The notes under the pieces are model-generated. The model ran no database searches and was not told the DNA's origin. It saw only the letters and a program-made list of their open reading frames with translations. The translations under genes and the position numbers were made by a program. This document shows, piece after piece, positions 39,493 to 50,400 of a DNA stretch of 64,000 nt. The DNA comes from Trochalopteron elliotii (Eukaryota; Chordata; Aves; Passeriformes; Leiothrichidae). Position 1 is the stretch's first letter; every line of letters starts with the position of its first letter. The stretch is taken from assembly GCA_024734555.1 (NCBI GenBank), contig JANPWX010020040.1:1578241-1642240 (forward strand), in the 5' to 3' direction.

Positions 39493-39514
39493 GTGTGTGT
39501 TTTATGTGTGTGTC
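39493..39514 (+). promoter_or_regulatory. GU-rich element in the inferred 3' UTR
   Basis: GTGTGTGT, TTTAT and GTGTGTGTCT in tandem. CELF proteins bind UGU/GU-rich RNA, so this could be an autoregulatory site if the segment is transcribed. It lies upstream of two of the possible acceptors (39596, 39636) and may therefore be intronic. Confidence 0.35.
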
Positions 39515-39915
39515 TCTGGCTAGGCCTCCTCCATTCTTTATTCTTTTTTACTCTTCCTTTCTTTCTTTTCTTTTCCTTTCTTTTCTTTCCATTCAGTTGG
39601 TTTGCTTTGCTCTCATTCTTGTTTCATTTTCTATAGTTTAATGGCAAGTATTTCCATTAGAATTTTTTGATTGATGCTGTGCTTGTAACATTTTTTTAAA
39701 TTATTATTTTTATATATATTTTCTTTCCCCACCTTTCCCTTTTTCCACACTATATATAAATATATATATATAAAAAATCTTTTCTTCTTTTGTCATTCAA
39801 TCAAATTCCAACCAAGAGCCAGTCAAATCCACCACAGTCTCGCGCTGAGCTAGGAAAAAAGTTCTCGTAATGACATGAAAGTGGAGAATACAGTTCCCCA
39901 GGCCGTAAGTTCAAA

Positions 39916-39984
39916 TCAACTCGAAGTTGAAAGTGTGACATGATGGCGTCATGTAACAAGCTAAGAATTGGTTGCATGACATGC
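39916..39984 (+). other. Cluster of short perfect inverted repeats
   Basis: Three inverted repeats fall within 70 bases. TCAACT/AGTTGA surround a 3-nt CGA loop (39916-39930). ACATGA/TCATGT surround a 5-nt loop (39938-39954). GCATG/CATGC surround one base (39974-39984; as RNA this shrinks to 3 bp with a 5-nt loop). A TGCATG word, the RBFOX site, overlaps the last one at 39973-39978. The block lies in the most CpG-rich part of the inferred UTR. Confidence 0.5.
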
Positions 39985-41445
39985 CGTCAAGTTTCGTGCA
40001 GGTGCCGTGATTGAAGCATTTTTCTTGGATGTTGTATCAGTTGATGATTGGCCAGTCATGATCACATGTGCCTTTTTTGACTTTGTGCTGCCACAATTTT
40101 TTGCTGTGCTCATTTTCGTTTTGTTTTTGGTGCTTGCAGTGGTTTCTTTATTTGTCGTTTGATTTCTCGTCAGCGTTTTATGCTTCTTTAGATGTCACAT
40201 AGAAGGAAAAAAAAAAGATGGATTCCTAATTCTTTAGAAAAAAAATGGGATTGTTCTAACTACAGATAATTTGGAACAAAAATAGAGAGAAAAATGTGTG
40301 GTTAATTTTTTGCACTGAAAATCTTGTGATTATTTTTTTTTTCCGGAGAATTGGGGCCTTTTTCAATTGACACCTTTTTTTTCCCCTTAGGATATTTCAA
40401 ATCACTTTCTAAAAATTAAAAAAAAAAAAGAAAAAACAAAAACGGACAAAACAAATCAAAACTAAAAAGACTAATGATAGTAATGGTAGTTTGCAAACTA
40501 TAGCAATCAAAAAAAGCAACCCCAAGAAAAGCCTCATTGTATGTCTTTTCAAGAATTCCTAATTCTAAGGTGCCGTATTACAGCAACTCCAGCAAAAATT
40601 AATTGCTTAGAGGGAGGGAGGGATTGAGTGGGAAAAAAACCCATCCAGAACAAAAAGCAAAATGCATCTTTTTGTTTACAACTGAAAAAGGGTCCTTGAC
40701 GAGTGTTTTTTATTTTTTTATTATATTATTATTTTTGGTGTTGTAATTGTTTAGACTGCTGTGTACGGTTTGCTGTTTGTTGAACCAACAGTGTGAAAAC
40801 CTGCCAGCATGGATTGATATTCCGCATGACACTTTTCCACCAGAGTGGACCTTTTGCAGTTTCTAAGTTTCTTGATGTAATAAATCACCGAGTGTATAAG
40901 AAGAACCTGCTTGCTAGAAGGAGATAAGAGCTAATCCTTAATGATTAAGCATCCTACTTAAATGTCAAGCCTAGTCGGATCATGATTATTTTTTTTTTAA
41001 ATAATTTTTTATTTAAGAAATGTTAGCTTTACTTCTTTTTTCCCCAAAAAAAAGTTTATTCCAGCAGTCTTTTTTATTTAACATCCTGTAAATTGCCTGT
41101 TCAAAGTCCTACATTTTGACATTCACAAAGGAGTAGATGTTATTGGCAGCTTCGTCTCCACAGAAAGCTCATTCACTGTCAAAGATGGCACACCATTAAA
41201 ATATAGAACTACCCATTCCTGATGTCTTTCAATCCACAAAAGCCTGCCAAGCAAGATTGTGATCTGGCGTTGCAAAGTGGCACTTAAAAATAATTAAAAT
41301 GCCGCTGTCTTCACAAGTGTAGTGATACAGATTTACATAGACGTGCCCCAATATTATTTTGATTTATTACTATTATCATTGTTATTATTACTAATAGGAA
41401 CAATTGTGTTTTTCTTTATCATGATCGTGACTACCTTGCTTACTT

Positions 41446-41520
41446 TGGGTTTGATCCGGTTCCCACTGAAGTCAAGGGGAATCCTTCTGTTGATGTTAAG
41501 TGGGAGCAGAATCAGAGCCA
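41446..41520. repeat. Ancient palindromic amniote repeat, copy A in the UTR
   Basis: The left arm 'gatccggttcccactgaagt' followed by 'caa' pairs imperfectly with the right arm 'ttgatgttaagtgggagcag' followed by 'aatc'. The pattern is that of an old inverted-repeat element spread across amniotes. The family name is not assigned. Confidence 0.6.
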
Positions 41521-41550
41521 AGGCCTTCAAAAGCAAAACACCAAAGCAGA

Positions 41551-41620
41551 AGCCCCATCCTGTCCCAATTGAAGGGAGAAGAAAACATCCATTACTTTCA
41601 ACGGGAGCAGGATTGGGCCC
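41551..41620. repeat. Ancient palindromic amniote repeat, copy B in the UTR
   Basis: 'ccatcctgtcccaattgaag' pairs imperfectly with 'ctttcaacgggagcaggatt', and the copy ends with 'gggccc'. It lies 30 bp after copy A in the same orientation class, so the two form a near-tandem pair. Confidence 0.6.
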
Positions 41621-42313
41621 AAAAGAACAGGCTTGATTTTAATTTCATTTTCATTTTTAGGTCTTTTTTTCCCCCCTCCTGTCTCAAATATTCCCCCCAC
41701 ACCTTCCCTACCTCCTTCTCCCCTTTTTGATTTAATTTGCAATGATCTTCTTCATTTTTTAGGGCAGCAGCTGAATGGGCCACATTTAGGAAAAAAAAAA
41801 GTATATATATATTAAAAAAAAAGTGAACTGTTGGATTACACCTTTGACATATCAGCAAATATCAGTCAAGCTGAAGACTTCAGACCTATTCTCTCTTTGA
41901 TTGTTTAGACTGTAACATTTCTTCAAGAAAAGTATCACATCTGCTGACTTCGAAGGACATGCGCTTGAAAACAAACAAACACATAAAGTAAAATGAGAGC
42001 AGGAGGAAGATGAACTGGGATTTCTGAAGAGACACTGATATCACCACAGCGGCTTTTCTTCAAACAGGAGATGCAAACCTGGATTCTGGCAAAGGAGTGC
42101 CTGTTTGCCACCAAGGATGCGGTTACCATGCAAGACCCATGGTAACGGTCACTGAGCATCTTTATCTGTCATTCCTTAGCTATATAGGGACCAAAGGACA
42201 AAACTTTTTACCGCAGACTTGTAGCTGTATGTAAAATATGGAAGTTCTTTCCTTTTCTCTGAGCTGTTCCTAAAACAGTTTTTGAGAGCGATTATATGAA
42301 ATATGTAAAACCT

Positions 42314-42334
42314 AAAAAAAAAAAAAAAAAAAAA

Positions 42335-42366
<32 letters not shown>

Positions 42367-42370
42367 AAAA
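42314..42370. repeat. Long A-rich tract inside the inferred UTR
   Basis: Twenty-two A, then CACACACAC, then about 27 A. Other long A runs occur at 43034-43053 and 43232-43256. Oligo-dT priming here would give false 3' ends. Confidence 0.9.
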
Positions 42371-43396
42371 CAACAAAACCACAAAAAAATTACAAATGCT
42401 TAAATGCTTTTAAAACAGCAAGATAATAGCTCTTTGATACTTTGGGAGGTTCTTTGGTTACACATTAATTAGAGTCTATGAAGCTTTCATATGGTTTTCT
42501 GTATAATACGCAAGGACTGCGTTGTCAAAGGCAGGTAAGATGGATATCTATGAAAAGCAAAAAAAGGTAAATAAATAAATACATAATTAAGTGCATAAAA
42601 AGGCATAGAAAAGAGAAAGGAAAGATGGTTGATATTAAATGGAAAACAAAAAGGTTTGTAAATGCTTCTAACTCTCCCCATTTAAAATCCTAATAGTTGT
42701 ACAGAATTTAAAAAAAGAAAGTTTAAAATACCTATATAATAGAAAAAAATTAGACAACATAAAAATAAAAAAAAATACAAAAAAGCAAAAAAAAATAATA
42801 CTACATAGAGGTTAGCGTTAATGCTAAAAACAAAGATGTTGTAGAACTGTAATTTTTGTAGAGTTTAGATTGAGCATAAATTCCTACTCTCTGCCAATTG
42901 CTGTTGGATGCTGTTATTTATCAAGGAGAAAAAGGAGAAAAATGGCTATTTTGGCAGCTTTTTTAACTGCAAGCATTCCAGCGATTAAAAAATAAACAAG
43001 ACAAGACTCAATTCTGTAGACAATGCAAATGGGAAAAAAAAAAAAAAAAAAAAGCTGTCTTTTTATCAGACGTTAGTTCTAACTTGAACAACAAAACACA
43101 GCTAAACGCTTCATGTCTTCATGATCTGCTGTCCGCAAAATTCCCATCATCCTATGCTTCAGTAGCTTCCATATTTGCTCTAGAAACCTTCAGGGCAAGG
43201 GATTAGCCTAGTACCTTAATCTTAAAAAAGAAAAAAGAAAAAAAAAAAAAAAAAAACTTTTAAAAAAAACCAAAAAAAAAACCATAAAAGTAAACTAAAG
43301 AAACAATCTCTTTGAAGAATTTCTGAAACTGTTTACAAGGAATTTTGAAAAACAGGGGGATGTTTAAAAAATAAAAAAGATGCTGGCTCTGTTTTC

Positions 43397-43404
43397 TGTA
43401 AATA
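43397..43404 (+). promoter_or_regulatory. Pumilio-type motif TGTAAATA
   Basis: An exact match to the Pumilio recognition element UGUANAUA in the distal part of the inferred 3' UTR. It overlaps an AATAAA at 43401-43406. A single 8-mer can occur by chance. Confidence 0.3.
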
Positions 43405-43689
43405 AATTTGCATATTTTGTAGGACTTTTAATTGTAATGATAGAGAAAAAACAAGGAAAACTATTTAATGAAAGCACGATATTTATCTTTGGTAAATGAC
43501 TTTAGAGCAGTTAAAAATAAGACATTGCTTTAAAAAATCTGACTCAGAAAAAACAATGAATTATTTAAGAACACATATATTTTAAAGTATATCATATTTA
43601 TTATAATTTATTTTCACAGTCTTAAAACTTGATTTACATAATTCTCACACTTGTTTGCATCGATTGAGCAGTGTGATAATTGTTTTTGA

Positions 43690-43698
43690 TTATTTATT
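43690..43698 (+). promoter_or_regulatory. AU-rich element nonamer TTATTTATT
   Basis: Matches the UUAUUUAUU nonamer bound by ELAV-like and TTP-type proteins. It lies about 360 bp before the distal poly(A) signal in a strongly U-rich context. Confidence 0.3.
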
Positions 43699-43837
43699 TG
43701 GTTAGACAGTTGTTTTTGGTTTATGCTCTTGTTTGTTTTTCTCAATATTTTTATCTCAATCTTGAACTTTTTTTCTTTGTTGTTTTTCCTTGTTGCTTTT
43801 TTTCTTTTTTTTTTAATGTTAATTTTGATTACATATT

Positions 43838-43928
43838 GGGCCTGACCGTGCAGTCCTTACTCTTCCAAAACTCTCATGGGGATATAACGAGCATTTTGCC
43901 AGAGTAAGGACTGAAGCAAACTGAGCCC
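43838..43928. repeat. Ancient palindromic amniote repeat, copy C in the UTR
   Basis: A perfect 13-bp inverted repeat, CAGTCCTTACTCT (43851-43863) and AGAGTAAGGACTG (43901-43913), with a 37-nt spacer. It is flanked by GGGCCTGA on the left and CTGAGCCC on the right. The outer and inner words match the same class of amniote palindromic repeat as copies A and B, and this copy has the best kept arms. As RNA it would form a stable stem about 130 nt upstream of the poly(A) signal. Confidence 0.65.
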
Positions 43929-44053
43929 ACAGCTAGGAAGTACAGATGTGTAACGCAGCTGCAGTTCCATACAACTGCTCTTTCACTCTCAATTCCCTAA
44001 AACTCCTTGTAATCTTCTGTAATTATTGAATGACGCTTTCCAGCTTAGCCCTA

Positions 44054-44059
44054 AATAAA
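44054..44059 (+). terminator. CELF4: Distal polyadenylation signal AATAAA of CELF4
   Basis: CTAAATAAAGCACAG is followed at +12 by an A run (44069-44079) and then by a GU/U-rich stretch (GTGTTCTTTACTTCTTGATGG region, 44086 onward). This is the canonical layout of signal, cleavage zone and downstream element. Cleavage is expected near 44070-44080. Beyond it the sequence character changes to ordinary intergenic DNA. Confidence 0.65.
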
Positions 44060-45803
44060 GCACAGTTTAAAAAAAAAAAGAAGCCGTGTTCTTTACTTCT
44101 TGATGGCTTTTCTTAATGTGTTTGCTTTGAGAACAAAATGAATCTATTTCTACTCTTTCATTAATATACATTGTTTGAGTATCAGAACAAATCCCTTTGT
44201 TATATAAAATGTATCTCATTGGATTGAATTAATGACACTGTTTCATTTAATGTCTGCTTGATATTCCAGTGTGGTTTACCTTAAACCTAGTAGGTTAGAA
44301 GATCAAATAATGGTACATACAAATTAGTGTCATTGTAGCTCCCATTTGAAGCCTGTTGTTTGATTTCACGCTCATGGTTTTTTCATGCTGATAAGTATAG
44401 AGGCCAATGCTCAGGACGTTGCTCCTTTTGCTGCTTTGGGAAAACCCTGTGAAATTCAGCAGTCTCCAGAGATAAGGTTTAATTTCTTCCTCAGCATCCT
44501 TCACATCTTGTCTTTTGAACGGTTATTTTCCTTTCCCCTGAAATGGCTGTACCAAATCAGCTGAGCAGAGGTTGGGGCTGAGATCAGTAGCCTTTGCATT
44601 TTCTCCCTGATTCTTGCAGCCACATCTGCATTTGGACAAGTTGCACAGGCTAAATCCACCTCTAAATGAGACTAATGTGCTTATCCATAATTTGAACTTC
44701 ATTGGAAGGAGTTCTGTTGGTAGAAACTCCTATTATTAGTACTATCAGTTACTTAAGTCTGTTCAGGGCAGTAGAAATAAATGAAATATAAATAAGATGA
44801 CGAATACAAGGAAGGAGCACGGTCGCTATTTGCTTTTCTTCTGAAGGTAAAGGCAAATACAGAAGACCACATACGCCAAACCCATCCCTGCTCTTCAGCA
44901 GAGAAGATGCTCTGCAGAGGACAGAGTAGGCTAGAAATGTGGGAACTGGTCTCAGATGTCACTGAGAGAGAAAATGAGGACTAGATTTCCAGTAAGAAGA
45001 GGTTTTTATTCCAAAAGTTATTCGGCATCCTGCCCTGAGCTGCAGGGATGAACAGACAAAGCACGGCCTCTTACCTGTGCCAGGTTGAGAATAAAGTGTG
45101 GGGAAGGGCTGATGAAAATCACTACTTGAAGGAAGAAAACCTCACAACAAACAGGGAAGACTCAATTTCCCAAACTGGCATAGCAAAAGAACAAAAAGGT
45201 GCTGCCTGATTGTCTTCTCACTTCTCAGGCCACCTTCCATACCCTTCTCTGTGACCTTCAGTGTCCCCAGAGCTCTTCCCTTCCCTGCTCGAGGTAGATG
45301 CTGTGTCTCTGCAGTGTGAGTCACATCCCGATGGATATGCAAGAACACATCCATGTCATCCAAGCAGGATGGGCTGCACCCCAGGGGCATCCAGCTGGGA
45401 ACACTTCTGGCCAATGAGATACAGCTGGGGGCTGTTGACTGATGATTGTGAGACAAGATTTCATCTTGTTTCAGGTACCCTGCAATACACAGCAGATAAA
45501 ATATCCAATGTTGGAGGACAATCAGCTCCCAAGGGGAGACCAGAAAACAGTATTAAAGATGACTCTATGACTTATGCCATTACCCCACAAATGTTTCACT
45601 TTGGAGAGACACCTTTGGAGTTACTGGACTGGGGAAACTGGAAATGAGGACCAGCAGGGACAACCAGTGGCACAAGAGAGAGCATGCCTGGTCCTGATCT
45701 TTCTCCCAGGACATCTCCATGTATTACACTGCAAGATCAAAAAGTGGTCAAATCTCCAAGTTCAGCCACCAATGAACGGGGAAGCACCACAAGGCTGTCA
45801 GCC

Positions 45804-45845
45804 CACTGGAGGTTCATTTACACTGGAGGCTCATCTACACTGGTG
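45804..45845. repeat. 17-bp tandem repeat, about 2.4 copies
   Basis: CACTGGAGGTTCATTTA is followed directly by CACTGGAGGCTCATCTA and then CACTGGTG. The period is 17 bp with two substitutions between the full copies. Confidence 0.85.
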
Positions 45846-47371
45846 TGCTGGGAAATAAAGCACTGCTGTCAGCACACTGCTGCCTAAACCGAGTGATGGG
45901 TACTTGCCATACTCAGCTCTCTGCTTATGGTAGAGGCACAGACTAGAACAGAATGGGCTAAAGCACAAATGTAGACATGGTCTTACAGCAGGTTAAAACA
46001 CCTTTCTCCTGGCTGTACAGACAAACCATCCCTGATTTAAGTGCTTGTCTCAGAGACACTCCATGCTTCTCTCCAGAAGTTCATCCACTTACACTGCAGG
46101 TGCTGTTAAACAAAACAAGTTGCAGCACAAGCCTGTTTCAGCATGGGGCTTTGTTGTTGGGGCAGGCAACTATCCAAAGAAACACCCCAATCTGAAGCAA
46201 TGAAAATGAAGAGAAAGACCAGGTCCACCTGAAAGCCTGTAGCTGCATGTCAGTGTGCACCAGCACACAGAACATTATTACAGAGGTTCAAAAGCCACTG
46301 TGTGTTTGATGCTGGCTCCTCTCTTTAGTTTGTAGATGCTACACCACATTACATGAAACTAAAGGGTTTTTCAAAGGTCAAACATTCATCTTTCACCAAT
46401 GTGCTCCTTGGTACCACTGTGATTATAGTAAACTTCAATCCCATACCCAAGGCAATCTTTGGTACAAGAACAGGGCATGGTTTGCTGTCATTCTTTGAGG
46501 AGTCCCATGAAGACATCTCAATCAATAATCACATTTTCATGTCCCTACAAAAGCAATTCATACCCATCCGGAGTCACTTTTCCATATCAACATTTCTTCA
46601 CATAGGCACTGAGCCACTATCTCTTTGCACACACAAGGTGAAACAATTCCTCTTCCCAGCTCCATCCTGTTCCCACTCCAGGCAGATGTCCATTAGAAAA
46701 CTTCATTTTATTAAAGGATAATATGGACTCTGAACAAGGCTGCAAAGTTCTGCCTGTTTTCCCTTTGTATAACAAATACTAAAACAATGTTTGGAAATAT
46801 CCTTGCAAAGCAAGGTCAGGACTTTTCCATCTCCATTATTTCACTTTCCAACAGCTCATTTCTCCCAGTCCCAAATATGACCTGGGGGCAGAGACTGCCC
46901 CATAGGCCTAGAACCATGCAAGGTGTTTGTGATCCCAGAAATAATTCACACGTCACAGGGGGACTGGCAGATGGGGAAACTCACCACCAGGTGCTTCAGT
47001 GCAACACTGTGCATGATTGTGCTCTGCACCACTTGGGGAAGGAAGCTGCTGATGCTCTTCCTTAGTAATGCCCCTTAACAAAGCTCCTTTGAAACGATCT
47101 GACTTGTTCTGCCACTCCAGAGCCAATGAAATGGGAATAGACTGCAAACTCAAGGCAGACAACTGTTGAGCCTGAAAATGTCTTTTGGAATAGCATTGCT
47201 GTCTACTCCTTGAGGAAATCAGTTCTTAAAACAGGTTTCAATACCACAGCTTCTCTCTCACTACAGTAAACACTCACATTAGAGCAAACACATCCCCAGA
47301 AAGCACTCAGAAAGTCCCAAACCAGAGCCCTTGTGTTTCATTTATTAAGGGTATGAGGTCACTCTGGTGTC

Positions 47372-47480
47372 TCATAGAACAATGTAATTGTTTGAGTTGA
47401 GAGGAACCTTTAAAGATCATCTAGTCCAACCCCACTGCAGTGAACAGGGGCTGGATCAGGTCACTCAGAACCTCATCCCT
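47372..47480 (-). mobile_element. CR1 LINE tail, antisense
   Basis: 'tttgagttgagaggaacctt' followed by 'taaagatcatctagtccaac' and 'aggggctggatcaggtcact' is the reverse complement of a CR1 3' end. About 110 bp remain. Confidence 0.8.
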
Positions 47481-50400
47481 CTGCACACTTGCCCTCACCA
47501 TTGTGCAAGCTTCTGTTAATGCCCACACAACCTGAAACCTTCCCCACATTGCCTCTGAGGAACCTCTGTAATGCCAGCACTGGTAAACACACAACAAATG
47601 CTGATGGGAAGAAACACCCTCAAAGCAAACATCTCTCACCATGGCATTCATGAGCTATCCTGAATTCTGGGTCTCAGCCTGGTAAGTTCTGACCTTGGTA
47701 TGGACCACCTCCAGCAAGCAAGATGGGGAAAGGTGCTTCCTTGCACAGGTATAGGTAAGCACACGCCCTCCTCCTGTAAGCAGCAGCCTTGCAGGGTGCA
47801 GTGCATTCACATGAGACATAAGACAAGCAGGTTCCGATTCTTCCCCATCCAGATGATGTTTGCCCCCTGAAACTCCTGTGACACAGAAGATGGCCCTGAT
47901 TATAAAATGATAGGTCAGCCCAGGGAGGTGTTCAGAACTGATCATTGGTCTGCTTTGTCCTGTTTAAAAAGTTGGAAATAAAAATGGAATCAGGAAGTGA
48001 GTGACTCTATAACTTCTCCTAGGAGACCCAGGCTCCTAACACCACTCCTGAATATGATATACATTGTACAGGACACTGGTTCTCACCTTGGTACTGCTTA
48101 GTCTGCTTCTCATGGCATTTTCTTGGGGTGTAATCATTGCTGGGTTGCAGCTATTGCTTTCAGCACTCAAAAAGAAGAGATACAAACATGCAGGTTTGCA
48201 GTCAGCTGATGAGTGGGTAGGTTAACTCTCCCCAGTGGGGAACCACAGCCTGATATCCAAAAAATGGGTGCCTTTCTTTCCCTTCAAAGAAAGAGAGGCC
48301 CTAATTTCTCCTCACCCTTTGGGACAGATCGGATCACATATTTTCTTTTCTTCTATACACAGCGCAGATAACATAATTGCCTAATTCAGTGTGATGAGTC
48401 CTACCAGATAGCAAAACACCCACAAATTAGGCATCATTACTGTGATGCCTCCTTTGTGAGTCTCTCCTACAGAGGGTGAGAGATGATTCGGCTTCAGCGA
48501 GCTACAGAACAAGCTCCAAAACTGGAACGGTTGTCAGAAGGCATATTGTACACAGATCCTCTTACCACCTCCTACGAGAAAAGATTACCTTCTTTCAACT
48601 AGAACAAAGAGGTAGTAAGTGAGACAATGGGCCTAGCAGCATTGGTGAACCATCTTTCATCAACCATTAAACATTAGCAATGTCTTTTTTAAGCCAAGCC
48701 AATAGAAGCCCCCAGACACTGTTACAATGGCACACAAGCACAGATGAAAAGTGTCAGCCCAACTAATCCTTGTTTTAACTCCTTCCACTCGGTCTGTTGT
48801 GTTCCTGCTGCTTTCTGTAGCAACCCCAGCACATGCAGGACCACACAGATTTCTCACAATAATCATCAAACTACACTTTGCACCACATTTCACACACATG
48901 CAGTATATTTCAGCTGCTCTGGGGTGCAGGCTGATTTGTTTTGAGGGCTGGCAACCAGGAGACTGATGTGAGACAATTTCCCTTCTAGACCCAATTCTCC
49001 TAACTCCAAGGGACAGCTATCCCAAACACCTCTAATCGTGTTCCAGAGAGCCCAATTGTCAAAGAGGGTCTGAGTCCCTGTGCACAGCTCTGATAGCTGA
49101 TTAGCAGCCAGCAGCCAAGTGTAGGATAGGAGATGAAAGATGAAACGTGAGATTTAGACTAAGACAGATAAAAGACTGAGGAGAACAGGCTGACCCTATG
49201 TGTGGGAACAGTCATCAGGCTCCTCTGCCCAGCCTAAGCATCCCACTCAGCCAAAAATCCTGTTCTGCATTGTACAGAGCAAGCCAAGCCAAATCTGGAT
49301 AAAGAGCTAGAAAGCTACTTGGTTATGCAGATTAAACTTTGTAGTTTAAGCAGGAGTTGTCCTGTATCTGGCTTATTTACACCTTTCAGTTTCCAGCCAA
49401 AAAGCCCGACCTTAAAGCTTTACTAAGTATATATTTTCTCTCTTTGATTACCAAGCTTTTGCAGTGCTGGGAGGGGGCTGAGTTTGAGTGAAATACTGGA
49501 CATTTAAGGTGTTTTATTTTTTTTAGAAGTAAAGAATCCACATAAAGCAACATATTTACCTGAAAGACTTACAGTTCAAATCCAGTTTAACTGGAGACTG
49601 GGGAATTCTTCCTTCCATGGAGGGGTCAATACAAACAAATGTCAAATTTTAGGACAGGTTTTCACACATCAGATTTAAAGGAGCATTTCCTCCCCACAAA
49701 CAGTGAGGAGCAGCAGGTGAAAGTCTGCAGCTGAGGTGAGAGGACAAACTTGGCCTGACTGGACAATGCTTTGCTCTACCCAGATCATGTAAAGTCTTTG
49801 GTGATCCTGGATCAGAGGGGTCCCTATCACTGCTCATGAGCCCAGCTGGTGATTTCTTTTTGCACTTTCAGCTGGGGACCCAGAAAAAGCATGAGATGTC
49901 ACTTCTCAGTGTTTAGTCCTCCAAGGCCTGAGCACACAGAGAGCCGCCTGTGTGTCCCACAGGTGACAGGAAGATGGTCATGGCCAAGCCTTACACCTGG
50001 CTAAATCAGGAAACAGATTCCGTGCAGATGGAAGCCAGGAAATCTCATCAGGGAGGCAGAGACTGAGAGAAACCAAGTCAAGCGGGAAGTGAAACACATT
50101 AGCCATGGTTTGTACTCACTGTTTGAAATAGCCTCAGAGGGGCACACCTGGTCAGGTACTACATGCAGGAGAGAAGTGCTGGTGTTTCTGTGCACCCTTA
50201 GCTGAGCAGCAGCAACTTCCAGCCAGCAAGCTTGACGTGTGTTAAGGCCAAGAGGCCACAGGTTCACAGGAAAGCAGGATTCAAGGGGTGTCAATCTGGC
50301 TTCTCCCACCCCCTGTAAATATAAATTCAAAGACAAATATAGAAGAGGGACAAAACTGGAATTTGAGCCAGAGGGACAGTTATTGGTCAGCATCACATGG

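Larger units (their letters stand above)
39160..44075 (+). other. CELF4: Inferred CELF4 terminal exon: 3' UTR of about 4.9 kb
   Basis: No coding frame is present. Evidence for a UTR exon is indirect: strong pyrimidine tracts with AG acceptors at the left edge, a near absence of recognisable CR1, more CpG than the flanks (notably 39830-40170), long U-rich and A-rich stretches, and a canonical AATAAA plus GU-rich element at the right edge. Competing acceptors end at 39159, 39171, 39596 and 39636, so the left edge could be up to about 480 bp further right. Seed-type matches seen by eye include TGCACTGA at 40311 (miR-148/152 8-mer) and GTGCCTT at 40068 (miR-124 7-mer); sites of this length occur by chance. 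A further AATAAA at 40879 and others at 42991 and 43401 could give shorter isoforms. Confidence 0.55.

Noticed and set aside
39166..39641. Frames of 102 and 127 codons at the start of the inferred UTR exon
   Set aside because: They overlap in different frames, show no domain and end in pyrimidine-tract translation; the CELF4 stop codon is already upstream.
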